Source: Gorillibacterium massiliense
Lineage (GTDB): Bacteria > Bacillota > Bacilli > Paenibacillales > NBRC-103111
Direction: 5' to 3'
Assembly: GCF_000455485.1 (NCBI RefSeq)
Contig: NZ_CBQR020000146.1
Span: forward strand, 62,001 to 126,000
DNA length: 64,000 bases
Program-made: the position numbers and the translations under genes
Shown here: piece by piece, positions 43,255-52,603 of the stretch
Numbering within the stretch: position 1 is the stretch's first letter
Layout of the letters: each line of letters opens with the position of its first letter
The notes under the pieces: generated by a model
What the model saw: only the letters and a program-made list of their open reading frames with translations
Told to the model about the DNA's origin: nothing
Database searches by the model: none

Positions 43255-44124
43255 TTAGAATGCGGGTACGAGCGCGCCTTCGTATTGGGTTTCGATGAAC
43301 TTGCGGGTATCTTCGGAGTTCAGAGCCTTCGCCAGTTTTTGGATGGCATCGGAATCCTTGTTGTCTTCGCGGGCTACGAGAATATTGACGTATGGCGAAT
43401 CCTTGTCTTCGATGAACAGCGCGTCCTTCGTCGGCTTAAGGCCGGCATCGAGGGCGAAGTTCGTGTTGACAACGGAAATAGCGACTTCATCCAGGGTACG
43501 GGGCAGCATGGCGGCTTCCAACTCGGTGATGGCCAGCTTTTTCGGGTTGTCGACGATGTCTTTTACCGTAGCGTTGATTCCTACGCCGTCCTTCAGCTTC
43601 AGCAGTCCGGCCTTTTCCAGCAGCAGCAGAGCGCGTCCGCCGTTGGTGGCATCGTTAGGAATGGTGACTTTGGCTTTGTCCTTCAGTTCGTCCAGGCTTT
43701 TGATTTTTTTGGAGTAAATGCCCATCGGCTCCACGTGAACGCCGACCACTTTCACTAGGTTCATGTTGTGCTCTTTATTGAACTCGTCCAAGTAAGGAAC
43801 GTGTTGGAAGTAGTTGGCGTCGAGCTGTTTGTCGTTCAATTGGACGTTGGGTTGCACGTAGTCGGTGAATTCCTTGATATCGAGGATGACACCTTCTTTT
43901 TCCAAAGCGGGCTTCAGGTGCTCTAAAATTTCCGCATGGGGCGTGGTGGCGCCTACGGTGATTTTAACAGGTTCGGCGCTAGGTGCAGTCGTAGGAGCAG
44001 CCGATGTGCTGGATTCCGGCGTCGTCGACGCTTCGGACCCGGACTTGTTATCCGATTTGCTGCCGCAAGCGGCTAAGCTGAATGCCAAGACGACGGTGAA
44101 CAGTAGGGTGATCCATTTTTTCAT
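43255..44124 (-). CDS. metQ: Methionine ABC transporter substrate-binding lipoprotein
   Basis: 289 residues. Signal peptide with lipobox LAAC, a Ser/Thr/Pro-rich spacer of about 35 residues, then the NlpA/MetQ fold (ITVGATTPHAEIL, LDANYFQHVPYL, ARVxTNFALDAGL-like region). Binds methionine outside the membrane. Third gene of the SAM-controlled operon, 88 bases after metI. Confidence 0.93.
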   Translation of the reverse strand: MKKWITLLFTVVLAFSLAACGSKSDNKSGSEASTTPESSTSAAPTTAPSAEPVKITVGATTPHAEILEHLKPALEKEGVILDIKEFTDYVQPNVQLNDKQLDANYFQHVPYLDEFNKEHNMNLVKVVGVHVEPMGIYSKKIKSLDELKDKAKVTIPNDATNGGRALLLLEKAGLLKLKDGVGINATVKDIVDNPKKLAITELEAAMLPRTLDEVAISVVNTNFALDAGLKPTKDALFIEDKDSPYVNILVAREDNKDSDAIQKLAKALNSEDTRKFIETQYEGALVPAF

Positions 44125-44212
44125 GTTTCTCTAGCCTCCCAAGATAAATGATTCTATATATTTTTTGCTTTGAAACCGTGATGGGGTGAAACAGACAGAC
44201 AGGTGGTTCCCG

Positions 44213-44890
44213 CTACTTCCGGCTAAAATAAATGACCAATCGGTCGCCGATGATTTGCAGCACCTGCACGATGATGATCAGAATGACCACCGTGACGATC
44301 ATGACGTCGAATTGAAACCGGTTATAGCCGTAGCGGATTGCCAAATCCCCGAGACCGCCGCCGCCGATGACGCCGGACATGGCCGAGTAGGAGACCAGAT
44401 TGACGATGGTGATCGTGATGCCGGCGATGAGGCCGGGGCGGGATTCCGCCAAAAGCACGCGTCTGACAATCTGCCATTTTCCGGCACCCATGGCTTGAGC
44501 CGCTTCAATGACGCCGCGGTCCACCTCTCGCAAGGAGGTTTCCACCAGCCTGGCGAAGAAGGGGGCGGCTGCGAAGACTAAGGGCGGGATGGTTCCTTTT
44601 ACACCGATGGTCGTTCCGACGATGTCCTTGGTTAACGGCATGACCAGAATCATCAAAATGATGAAAGGCACAGAGCGGAGAATGTTCACGACAATGGAAA
44701 GGACGCTATAAACGGCAGTGTTTTGCAGCAAATGTCCCCGGGCGGTGAGAAAAAGGAGAATCCCCACTGGGAGGCCGACTAACACCGCGAACAGAGCGGA
44801 CATGCCTACCATCTCCAGCGTGTGCAGCGTCTCTCTCCAGATGCTCGACCAGTCGATATTAGAGAAGTCCATGCTATTTTTTAAAATCAC
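44213..44890 (-). CDS. metI: Methionine ABC transporter permease
   Basis: 225 residues with five membrane helices. The EAA loop that contacts the ATPase is visible as EAAQAMGAGKWQIVRRVLLAES. An N-terminal ETLHTLEMVGMSAL block is typical of MetI. Overlaps metN by 4 bases. Confidence 0.93.
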   Translation of the reverse strand: MILKNSMDFSNIDWSSIWRETLHTLEMVGMSALFAVLVGLPVGILLFLTARGHLLQNTAVYSVLSIVVNILRSVPFIILMILVMPLTKDIVGTTIGVKGTIPPLVFAAAPFFARLVETSLREVDRGVIEAAQAMGAGKWQIVRRVLLAESRPGLIAGITITIVNLVSYSAMSGVIGGGGLGDLAIRYGYNRFQFDVMIVTVVILIIIVQVLQIIGDRLVIYFSRK

Positions 44891-45909
44891 AGGAATTCCA
44901 CCTCCACGCCACTTTCCCGCAAATAGCTGACGGCCTTGGCGATTTGCGGCTCCTCGCCTTCCAGTTCGACGACCATTTGCCCGTAGGGAATGTCTTTCAG
45001 CCGGGAAATGGTGCCCTGCAGAATGGCGAAGGACGTGTCTGTATCCCGCATCGCCCGGTAAAGCACCGGCTCATAGGTCATCTCACCGATGAAGGTCATG
45101 CGGACGATGGTGCGGCGGCCAGCCGCTTTTTCCTTGGAAACCGCGGCTAACAGTTCGGCGGAGTTTTCCACCTGTTCGATGAATTCCCGAGTTGTGGGAT
45201 GCTTGGGTTTCAGGAAAACATGGGCAACTTTCCCGGATTCCACGATTTCTCCATCCTGGATAACGGCCAGACGGTCGCAAATGGAGCGGATGACGTGCAT
45301 TTCGTGAGTAATCAGCACGATCGTCAGGCCCAGCTTGCGGTTGATGTCCAGAAGCAGGGTGAGGATGGAATTTGTGGTTTGCGGATCAAGAGCCGATGTT
45401 GCTTCGTCGCATAACAGGACGTGCGGATCGTTGGCCAAAGCTCGGGCGATGCCGACCCGCTGTTTTTGCCCGCCGGATAGCTGGGCCGGGTATTTATGCT
45501 CATGGCCTTCCAATCCCACCAAGGCGACGAGTTCTTTCACCCGGCGTTTGATTTCCGCTGAAGGCATCTTGGCCAATGTAAGGGGAAAGGCGATGTTATC
45601 GGCAACAGTCGCTGAGCTGAGCAGGTTGAAATGCTGAAAAATCATGCCAATTTTCCGCCGCTGTTCCTGCAGCTTGCGGCTATCCAGCTTGGTGATCTCG
45701 ACACCGTCGATGAACACCTCGCCGCTGGTCGGCCGCTCAAGCAGGTTGATGCAGCGGATCAAGGTGCTTTTTCCAGCCCCGGAATGGCCAATCACCCCGA
45801 AAATTTCGCCCCGCTCGATCGCCAAATCGATGCCCTTCAAGGCAGGGACGAGGGTGGAGCCCACTTTGTAGCTTTTGTGAATTTGATGCAATCGGATCAA
45901 TGCATTCAC
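44887..45909 (-). CDS. metN: Methionine ABC transporter ATPase with NIL domain
   Basis: 340 residues. Walker A GHSGAGKST (38-46), signature LSGGQKQRVG, Walker B VLLCDEATSALDP. The C-terminal 75 residues form the NIL (ACT-like) domain that senses intracellular methionine. First gene of the operon; its leader holds a SAM-I riboswitch. The SD (GGTAGAGGTG) is well placed. Confidence 0.94.
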   Translation of the reverse strand: MNALIRLHQIHKSYKVGSTLVPALKGIDLAIERGEIFGVIGHSGAGKSTLIRCINLLERPTSGEVFIDGVEITKLDSRKLQEQRRKIGMIFQHFNLLSSATVADNIAFPLTLAKMPSAEIKRRVKELVALVGLEGHEHKYPAQLSGGQKQRVGIARALANDPHVLLCDEATSALDPQTTNSILTLLLDINRKLGLTIVLITHEMHVIRSICDRLAVIQDGEIVESGKVAHVFLKPKHPTTREFIEQVENSAELLAAVSKEKAAGRRTIVRMTFIGEMTYEPVLYRAMRDTDTSFAILQGTISRLKDIPYGQMVVELEGEEPQIAKAVSYLRESGVEVEFL

Positions 45910-46051
45910 CTCTACCTATAATGAAGGCGGTTTAAACTACTACTTATCCAACAGAGATTCTTGGATTTATATTCGCTAGGTAACATGAAATAAAGGTTAT
46001 TCAACCTTTATCCTTTTTCTCTCGGCGAGGAATTATCCGCCAGTTATCCGG

Positions 46052-46090
46052 GAATAAGAAAACCCTTTTCCGCAAAGGAAAAGGGTCGTG
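46052..46090 (-). terminator. Riboswitch expression-platform terminator
   Basis: ACCCTTTTCC/GGAAAAGGGT 10-bp stem (46062-46071 with 46077-46086) followed on the minus strand by TTTTCTTATT. It stops transcription before metN when SAM is bound. Confidence 0.85.
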
Positions 46091-46110
46091 GTTTTGGTAA
46101 AAAGCGCACT

Positions 46111-46236
46111 GTCCCTTCTCATTTGTCGGAGCCGCATAAACGCTCCGAGGAATTGGCACCAATTTTCCTGCTTGATAGCAGGACGGTTGCCGGGCATCAT
46201 AGGGCCTTTCCCTCCGCCTCTCTGAATAAGAAGAAC
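46111..46236 (-). ncRNA. SAM-I (S-box) riboswitch
   Basis: Read on the minus strand, P1 is CTTCTTATT with AATGAGAAG, the core has GAGGGAAAGGCCCTATGATG and CCCGGCAACC, and P3 and P4 helices follow (CCTGCTATCAAGCAGG; CGGAGC...GCTCCG). These are the conserved S-box elements in the correct order. A terminator lies 25 bases downstream. It turns metNIQ off at high SAM. Confidence 0.95.
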
Positions 46237-46302
46237 CGCATATTTAATTTGATTTTCCCGATAAAAAAGAAGTTATATTCTAACCTCGGGTTACTAAGTT
46301 GC

Positions 46303-46331
46303 AGTATAGCCTATCCCCCTTCTTCCGTCAA
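46303..46331 (-). promoter_or_regulatory. metNIQ promoter
   Basis: Minus strand: TTGACG (46331-46326), 17-bp spacer, TATACT (46308-46303). A vegetative sigma-A promoter with start near 46296, about 60 bases before the riboswitch. Confidence 0.8.
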
Positions 46332-46339
46332 CCTATATT

Positions 46340-46720
46340 CCGACATTTTATATAACTGCTGTATAATCTTGTCGCAATTTGGATTCGAATTGTTCTCTCG
46401 ACTGAAAAGCATTTAGCCTGAAGCCGCATACAATGAACTCTAACCGAAAGTTGCCGCTCCAGCCCCAAGCTGAAAAAGAAAATGATCAAAAATTTTAAAA
46501 AGGGTGTTTCACGATTCCTTGGCAAGGGTATTAAGCGTTGAGACGCTATAATTTCACACCCGTAATATCGGCATTCGCAGGAATGATACTTGATTCACTC
46601 ATGATCAAGGGGTCCATTCTCGAAGAATGAACCACTCGATAATGTGTGAATTTTTTATTTGCCGGTCTTGGTAAGTAAAAAACGTACATATTAACAAATC
46701 CATCCTTGGAGGTTGTACAA
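46340..46720 (+). promoter_or_regulatory. Intergenic region and structured leader of the cold-shock gene
   Basis: No gene supported. A TATAAT hexamer at 46547-46552 (no clear -35) predicts a leader of about 160 bases. The leader contains two hairpins, CTTGAT/ATCAAG (46589-46609) and CATTCT/AGAATG (46615-46629), as expected for the temperature-sensitive leaders of cold-shock genes. Confidence 0.45.
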
Positions 46721-46921
46721 ATGCAAACGGGTACGGTAAAATGGTTTAATGCAGAGAAAGGTTTTGGCTTCATTTCCACGGAAAGCGGCAATGATGTTTT
46801 CGTTCATTACTCTGCGATTACAGGCGAAGGCTTCAAGACCCTTGATCAAGGCCAGAAGGTGCAGTTCAGTGTCGTGCAGGGCGCACGTGGGCCTCAAGCA
46901 GACGGCGTTGTCAAGCTGTAA
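46721..46921 (+). CDS. csp: Cold-shock protein (CspA/CspB family)
   Basis: 66 residues, a single cold-shock domain with both RNA-binding motifs KGFGFIS and VFVHYSA. The ATG at 46721 has GGAGG at ideal spacing. Single-stranded nucleic-acid chaperone. The long leader and nearby terminator suggest a monocistronic gene. Confidence 0.95.
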   Translation: MQTGTVKWFNAEKGFGFISTESGNDVFVHYSAITGEGFKTLDQGQKVQFSVVQGARGPQADGVVKL

Positions 46922-46946
46922 GACAAGGTCCGAACTTAAACCAACG

Positions 46947-46973
46947 AAACTGCTCTGTACGGAGCAGTTTTTT
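46947..46973 (+). terminator. Terminator after the cold-shock gene
   Basis: 9-bp stem AAACTGCTC/GAGCAGTTT with T run. Confidence 0.85.
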
Positions 46974-46979
46974 CTACGT

Positions 46980-47093
46980 TACAGAATGTTTAAGTTTGCT
47001 AAAGTGCTCAAGCACGAAAACATTCTGTACCAAGAAAACCTACCTCTGAAACGCGGTCGCTCATCTTTGTAAAGCCTCGATAGAGGTTTTCTT
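46980..47093 (+). ncRNA. Structured RNA-like element between csp and recQ
   Basis: Two consecutive perfect inverted repeats: 12 bp (46980-46991 with 47018-47029), enclosing an inner hairpin GTGCT-CA-AGCAC, and 10 bp (47032-47041 with 47084-47093) ending in a T-rich run. It starts just after the csp terminator and ends 32 bases before recQ. It could be an independent small RNA or a recQ leader. A 28-codon frame (46986-47072) lies within it but lacks an SD. No known RNA class was recognised. Confidence 0.45.
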
Positions 47094-47124
47094 ATATTTC
47101 CATTAAAGATTTGAGGTATGCCGT

Positions 47125-48900
47125 TTGCAACAAGCATTGTCCATTCTCGAAAAATACTATGGTTATCATTCTTTCCGCCCTGGGCAAGAGAAGGCGATCC
47201 GTTCTATTCTTGCCGGCAGCGACGTACTGGGCATCATGCCCACAGGCGGGGGAAAGTCCCTTTGCTATCAAATTCCCGCTTTGCTCCTTCCAGGCATAAC
47301 GCTGGTTATCTCGCCGCTCATCTCACTGATGAAGGACCAGATCGACACTTTGACCAGTATGGGCATCGCCGCCACATTCATCAATAGTTCCGTAAGCGGC
47401 TCGGAGGTGGGGAAGCGGCTGAGGCGTGCGGAAAATGGAGAGTTCAAACTCATCTACATCGCACCTGAGCGGCTGGAGTCGGAGCGCTTTCGGGACTTGC
47501 TGCGCACTCTGCCCGTGTCGATGCTCGCCATCGACGAAGCTCACTGTATCTCCCAGTGGGGCCATGATTTCCGGCCCAGCTACCGGGCGATCACGGGGCT
47601 TCTGGAGCTTTTGCCCAAGCGGCCGGTGGTATCGGCATTTACGGCGACGGCGACACCCGAGGTTACGGAGGATATTACCCGTTACTTGGGCATACCGCCG
47701 GAGCATGTTTTTTTGACGGGCTTTAACCGGGAGAATCTGAAGTTTTCCGTTGTGAAAGGTGAAAATAAGCAGGATTACCTGCTCCGCTATATTCGCGAGC
47801 ATAAGGACGAGGCGGGCATCGTTTACGCCGCGACCCGCAAGGAAGTAGACTCCCTCTGCGCTTTCCTGAACAAGAAAGGCATCTCTGCCGGCCGCTATCA
47901 TGCCGGTCTTACGGATGTGGAGCGCAAGGAAAGCCAGGAGCGGTTCCTGTTTGACGATATCCGCATCATGGTGGCCAGCAACGCCTTCGGCATGGGCATC
48001 GATAAATCCAACGTCCGCTACGTGATCCATTACAACATGCCGAAAAATATGGAAGCCTACTATCAAGAGGCCGGAAGAGCGGGGCGGGACGGCGAGCCCG
48101 GCGAATGCATCCTGCTGTTCAGCGCCCAGGATACCATCATTCAAAAGTTCCTCATCGAACAGAGCCTGATGGACCCGGAGCGCAAAGCAAATGAATACCG
48201 CAAGCTTCAGGGAATGGTGGATTACTGCCATACCACTCGCTGCTTGCGCCGTTATATACTCGGTTATTTCGGCGAGGATGCACCGGAAGCTTGCGGTAAT
48301 TGCGGCAACTGCTCCGACGATGTTGAGCTTACGGATTTAACCGTGGAAGCCCAAAAGATTTTCTCCTGCATCTATCGCATGAAGGAACGGTTCGGCGTCT
48401 CTCTGGTGAGCCAGGTACTGAAGGGCTCCCGTAACCAAAAAGTGACCCAGTTCGGTTTTAACCGGCTGCCCACTTATGGCCTGATGAGCCGGTTAACGGA
48501 AAAGGAAATCGCCGATTTGATTCACACGCTTATTGCGGAAGGCTTTCTTGCCTTATCGGAAGGCAAGTACCCGGTGGTTCGCCTGCAGCAGCAGGCAGCC
48601 GCCGTCCTGAGGGGAGAGGAGCCGGTCATCGTTCGCAAACGCATCGCTAAACGTCAAGAGGCTGTAGGGGACGCCGCGTTGTTTGAACGTCTGCGGATGC
48701 TGCGCAAAGAGTTGTCCGAGCGGGACAATGTTCCGCCGTATGTGGTCTTCCCAGACAGTACCTTACGGGAGATGAGCGAATCGCTGCCCACCGACCGCGG
48801 TTCCATGCTGTCCGTGAAGGGCGTAGGGGAGGCCAAGTTCCTTCGCTACGGTGTATTGTTTATGGAGCTCATCCGCGAGTATACGGAATCCGGCGCCTAA
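47125..48900 (+). CDS. recQ: ATP-dependent DNA helicase RecQ
   Basis: 591 residues, full length. Motif I MPTGGGKSLCYQ near 40, DEAH box IDEAHCISQWGHDFRPSY near 136, motif VI GRAGRDGEPG. The RQC domain has the zinc cysteines (CLRR...CGNCGNC near 390) and an HRDC domain closes the protein. The TTG start has GAGGT 7 bases upstream. 3'-5' helicase in recombination and replication-fork repair. Confidence 0.95.
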   Translation: MQQALSILEKYYGYHSFRPGQEKAIRSILAGSDVLGIMPTGGGKSLCYQIPALLLPGITLVISPLISLMKDQIDTLTSMGIAATFINSSVSGSEVGKRLRRAENGEFKLIYIAPERLESERFRDLLRTLPVSMLAIDEAHCISQWGHDFRPSYRAITGLLELLPKRPVVSAFTATATPEVTEDITRYLGIPPEHVFLTGFNRENLKFSVVKGENKQDYLLRYIREHKDEAGIVYAATRKEVDSLCAFLNKKGISAGRYHAGLTDVERKESQERFLFDDIRIMVASNAFGMGIDKSNVRYVIHYNMPKNMEAYYQEAGRAGRDGEPGECILLFSAQDTIIQKFLIEQSLMDPERKANEYRKLQGMVDYCHTTRCLRRYILGYFGEDAPEACGNCGNCSDDVELTDLTVEAQKIFSCIYRMKERFGVSLVSQVLKGSRNQKVTQFGFNRLPTYGLMSRLTEKEIADLIHTLIAEGFLALSEGKYPVVRLQQQAAAVLRGEEPVIVRKRIAKRQEAVGDAALFERLRMLRKELSERDNVPPYVVFPDSTLREMSESLPTDRGSMLSVKGVGEAKFLRYGVLFMELIREYTESGA

Positions 48901-48924
48901 ACCGTCGGAGAAGGGAAGCGAGAT

Positions 48925-50052
48925 ATGAGTATTCTGATCGTTGACGATAATCCGGTGAATTTGATCATTATCGAAAAAATATTGAAAAGCGAAGGCTACC
49001 GCGATTGCATCACGGCGAGCTCGGCCCATGAGCTGTACAAGCTTCTTGGCATTGTCTCGGGGGAGCCTGCGGAAATGCCCGTCGACCTGATCCTGATGGA
49101 CATGATGATGCCGGAGATCGACGGCTTGGCCGCTTGTCGAAGGATTCATCAAGAAGAAAGGCTAAGAGACATCCCCATCATTATCGTCACCGCCCTGGGT
49201 GACTCCAATAAGCTAGCGGAGGCGCTGGATGCTGGGGCTATGGATTATGTCATGAAGCCCATCAACAAGGTGGAGCTGATGGCTCGCATCCGGGTTGCCT
49301 TGCGGTTGAAATATGAGAAGGATTGGCATATCGAACGGGACCGGAGAATCCGCAATGAGCTGGATTTAGCCAAGCAGGTGCAGCGCAGCGTGCTAGGGCA
49401 GCCGGTGGATAATGAGATCATCCGTATCACGGCAAACTACTATCCATCCTTTGAACTGGCGGGAGACATGTACTCCTGGTACCGGATCGATGATCATCGG
49501 TACGGTGTCATTTTGCTGGATATGATGGGGCATGGGATATCCTCGTCCTTGGTGTGCATGTTCATTTCCTCCGTGCTGCAGGATACCATTACCCGGTTGG
49601 TGGATCCGGAGCTGGTCATCAACGAGTTGAACCGCTACATGAATCAGTTGTACAGTCTGGAGCACTTTATCCATTACTATTTTACGGCTATTTATCTTGT
49701 CATCGACACCCATCGTAAAACCATTGAGTACGTAAATGCCGGCCATCCTCCGGGGCTGGTTGTCTATAAAGACGGAAGCTCCGTTCAGCTTGATAAGGGC
49801 AGCTGCGCCGTCGGCTTTTTCGAACAGATTGAAATTCAAAAGGATCGGATCGAGTACTGCGATAACGCGCGTATATTTCTGTTTACCGACGGGCTTCTGG
49901 AAGCGGTGGAGAAGCAGGGAGGCGATTTGCATACCCAACTGACATCCGCCGTGACCGGGGATTTGGCTGAAGCGATGGATCGGATCCTGCCGGAGGAAGA
50001 CCGGGGAAACCAGCAGGACGATATGTGCATGGTGCTGATCGAAACGGTATGA
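48925..50052 (+). CDS. Response regulator with PP2C (SpoIIE/RsbU-type) phosphatase output
   Basis: 375 residues. A receiver domain (1-125: VDDNP, phospho-Asp in DLILMDMMMPEIDG, Lys in VMKPIN) is joined by a short coiled coil (LDLAKQVQRSVL) to a PP2C domain with FELAGDMYSW, LLDMMGHGISSSL and TDGLLEA. Such proteins dephosphorylate RsbV-type anti-sigma antagonists; two are encoded at 54429 and 56473. This makes it the likely input to the SigB switch, replacing RsbU. No sensor kinase is adjacent. Confidence 0.9.
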   Translation: MSILIVDDNPVNLIIIEKILKSEGYRDCITASSAHELYKLLGIVSGEPAEMPVDLILMDMMMPEIDGLAACRRIHQEERLRDIPIIIVTALGDSNKLAEALDAGAMDYVMKPINKVELMARIRVALRLKYEKDWHIERDRRIRNELDLAKQVQRSVLGQPVDNEIIRITANYYPSFELAGDMYSWYRIDDHRYGVILLDMMGHGISSSLVCMFISSVLQDTITRLVDPELVINELNRYMNQLYSLEHFIHYYFTAIYLVIDTHRKTIEYVNAGHPPGLVVYKDGSSVQLDKGSCAVGFFEQIEIQKDRIEYCDNARIFLFTDGLLEAVEKQGGDLHTQLTSAVTGDLAEAMDRILPEEDRGNQQDDMCMVLIETV

Positions 50053-50097
50053 CACTGGCAACGAAGATTGGGCCGATCAAAGAGGGGTTGGTGGAAA

Positions 50098-50940
50098 ATG
50101 CAGATTTCTCCGTCTAGCTGCGACGAAGAGAGGGAACGGATAGAAATCGAGCTGTTGCTTGAGGGGATATACCGGCATTACGGGTATGATTTCCGCAATT
50201 ATGCGGCTTCCTCTATCCGCCGCCGGCTCTGGCACCGGGTTAACACCTGGGGGCTCGGCTCCATTTCCGCTTTGCAGGACCGGGTTCTGCATGATCCCGC
50301 CAGCATGGCGGAGCTGATGTCCAGCCTATCGGTGAGCGTCACGGAGATGTTCCGCGACCCGGAGTTGTTTGCGGTATTCCGCAAGGAATGCGCTCCCCGG
50401 CTTCGGCAGCTTCCGTCTATCCGGTTTTGGCACGCGGGCTGCTCTACCGGCGAAGAGGTGCTGTCCATGGCTATCCTGCTGGAAGAGGAGGGGCTTTTGG
50501 AGCGGGCGCGCCTCTATGCCACGGACATGAACGAGGAAGCGCTGGAACAGGCGCGGACAGGCGTCTTTCATCTGCGGAAAATGCGGGAGTATACCCGGAA
50601 CTATTTGCTTTCCGGCGGTAAAGAAGAATTTTCCGAATATTACACGGTTAAAAACGAACATGCCGTCTTCCACCCCCGTTTTCTGGAAAACGTCGTGTTC
50701 GCCCAACATAACCTGGCTACCGACCAGAGCTTCAATGAGTTTCATGTTATTTTTTGCCGGAATGTTTTGATTTATTTCAACAAAACCTTGCAGGACCGGG
50801 TCCACGAGCTGTTTTACGACAGCCTAGCCGTAGGTGGCGTATTGGGCTTGGGCAATCGGGAATCGATTAATTTCATCGCCCGTGCGGATTGCTACGAGAC
50901 GATTTTGCCCCATGAGAAGCTTTACCGTAAAGTCAGATAA
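50098..50940 (+). CDS. CheR-type protein methyltransferase
   Basis: 280 residues. N-terminal helical CheR domain, then the SAM-binding domain with FWHAGCSTGEEVLSMA and late FCRNVLIYFN. CheR methylates glutamates of chemoreceptors, but no chemotaxis gene is near. It directly follows the REC-PP2C gene (45 bases), so it may modify a sensor of the same stress pathway; that is inference. ATG at 50098 is preceded by AGAGGGG. Confidence 0.87.
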   Translation: MQISPSSCDEERERIEIELLLEGIYRHYGYDFRNYAASSIRRRLWHRVNTWGLGSISALQDRVLHDPASMAELMSSLSVSVTEMFRDPELFAVFRKECAPRLRQLPSIRFWHAGCSTGEEVLSMAILLEEEGLLERARLYATDMNEEALEQARTGVFHLRKMREYTRNYLLSGGKEEFSEYYTVKNEHAVFHPRFLENVVFAQHNLATDQSFNEFHVIFCRNVLIYFNKTLQDRVHELFYDSLAVGGVLGLGNRESINFIARADCYETILPHEKLYRKVR

Positions 50941-50943
50941 ACC

Positions 50944-50971
50944 AAAGCCATCCTTCCGGGTGGCTTTTCTT
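50944..50971 (+). terminator. Terminator after the CheR-like gene
   Basis: AAAGCCATCC/GGGTGGCTTT stem with a 4-base loop, T run. Confidence 0.8.
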
Positions 50972-50974
50972 ATG

Positions 50975-51325
50975 GAAATGACGCGCGTGACTGTCAAGGG
51001 GAGCCTCTCTGCGGAGAAGGGCATAGAGGATCGGGTCAAACGCCATACTAAGGAAGGATCAGCGGACTGTCCGGGCGGCTTGAAACACGCCTTATCCCAT
51101 GTGTTTTCCTGCTTTTTTAACAAAAACGTTACGACTTCAAACCGCGCCCCCTTGTTTCAAGGCTGGACGAGCCGTGTAATTACCTATTACAACATTTGCG
51201 GATAGGCGGCAAGAGCCTACAAACGGCTTGGAATCGTTATTTCCGTACGCTTAAGACGAGCATGCAATAAGGTGCTTTGCTTATCCTGCCGGCCGCAAAA
51301 TAAACAAATGAAAGGTGATCGCACA
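50975..51325 (+). promoter_or_regulatory. Intergenic region with glgC promoter
   Basis: No gene seen in 350 bases. A SigB-like promoter, GTTTCA (51154-51159), 14-bp spacer, GTGTAA (51174-51179), also reads as a sigma-A promoter TTGTTT-N17-TGTAAT (51152-51180). The sequence GTTTCAAGGC recurs in the glsB promoter. The leader would be about 140 bases. Confidence 0.5.
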
Positions 51326-52525
51326 ATGAAGCAAACGGAATGCGTGGCAATGCTTCTAGCCGGTGGAGAAGGCCGGAGACTTGGCGTATTGACAACGAAT
51401 ACGGCCAAACCTGCCGTGCACTTCGGCGGAAAATACCGGATCATCGATTTTACGTTAAGCAACTGCACCAACTCGGGCATCGACACAGTCGGCGTTCTCA
51501 CCCAATACCAGCCGATGACTCTTCACGATCATATCGGAGCGGGAGATCCCTGGGATTTGAATCGGGAAGAAGGCGGCGTCACCATGCTCGCGCCTAAGAT
51601 GGAAAACAATAAAATGAATTGGTACAAGGGCACGGCTAATGCCGTTTACCAAAACATCTCGTTTATTGAGCAATATGAGCCGGAGTACGTTTTGATCATC
51701 TCCGGTGATCATATTTACAACATGGATTACCGGGAAATGCTGGAGTTCCATAAGATGAACCAAGCGGAAGCCACTATTTCCGTTATCCAGGTAAAATGGG
51801 AAGAAGCCAGTCGCTTCGGCATCATGAATATCGACCACGGCAACCGAGTGAAGGATTTCGTGGAAAAACCGGCGAAACCCGAGAGTAATCTTGCCTCCAT
51901 GGGCATTTATATTTTTAATTGGCAGGTATTGAAATCCTACTTAACCCAAGACGAGAATGATTTGGAATCGAGCAATGATTTCGGGAAAAACATTATCCCC
52001 GGCATGCTCCAACAAGGCGCGAAATTATTCGCTTATCCGTTTAAAGGCTATTGGAAGGATGTGGGCACCGTAGACAGTCTGTGGGAGTCCCATATGGATT
52101 TGCTGGAGAAGGACGGGCGAATGGTTTTGAACAATATGGATTGGCCGCTCTATACCAATTGTGGCAACCCCGCTTCCCAATACATTGCACCTAGCGCGCA
52201 AATTAGCCAGTCGATGATCAATGAGGGCTGTTCCATATTTGGCGTAGTTGATCATTCCGTCGTCTTCTGCAATGTGGAGATCGGAGAGGGAAGCCTGATC
52301 CGCGACAGCATTATCATGCCCGGCGTGAAAATCGGAAAGAACGCCGTGGTGCATAAGGCGATCATCGGCGAAGGTACCGTTGTCCGCGATGGGGCGGTCG
52401 TCGGGGATTTTGAAGGAGAATCGATTTCGGTCGTCGGAGAAGGCGAAGTGGTCTATAAAGATGCCGACAAGCTGCCGAAAATTTTCGTCCCGAAAAACAA
52501 AGTTCTGCTGGAACGGATCGGATGA
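51326..52525 (+). CDS. glgC: Glucose-1-phosphate adenylyltransferase
   Basis: 399 residues. Nucleotidyltransferase motif [42 protein letters not shown], and a C-terminal left-handed beta-helix of hexapeptide repeats. Makes ADP-glucose for glycogen. AAAGGTGATC precedes the ATG at 51326. Unusually it stands alone; no glgA, glgB, glgD or glgP adjoins it. Confidence 0.9.
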   Translation: MKQTECVAMLLAGGEGRRLGVLTTNTAKPAVHFGGKYRIIDFTLSNCTNSGIDTVGVLTQYQPMTLHDHIGAGDPWDLNREEGGVTMLAPKMENNKMNWYKGTANAVYQNISFIEQYEPEYVLIISGDHIYNMDYREMLEFHKMNQAEATISVIQVKWEEASRFGIMNIDHGNRVKDFVEKPAKPESNLASMGIYIFNWQVLKSYLTQDENDLESSNDFGKNIIPGMLQQGAKLFAYPFKGYWKDVGTVDSLWESHMDLLEKDGRMVLNNMDWPLYTNCGNPASQYIAPSAQISQSMINEGCSIFGVVDHSVVFCNVEIGEGSLIRDSIIMPGVKIGKNAVVHKAIIGEGTVVRDGAVVGDFEGESISVVGEGEVVYKDADKLPKIFVPKNKVLLERIG

Positions 52526-52551
52526 TGAACGTTTGGCATATAGGGATAACG

Positions 52552-52592
52552 AAAAAGCGCCGCTCGCGAGGAATCGCGGGGGCGCTTTTTTA
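52552..52592. terminator. Bidirectional terminator
   Basis: AAAAAGCGCC/GGCGCTTTTT with inner CGCGA/TCGCG; T runs in both directions between glgC and the minus-strand SDR gene. Confidence 0.85.
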
Positions 52593-52603
52593 TGATTGTC
52601 TTG

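Noticed and set aside
46986-47072. 28-codon frame inside the csp-recQ element
   Set aside because: No SD, and the inverted repeats explain the sequence better.
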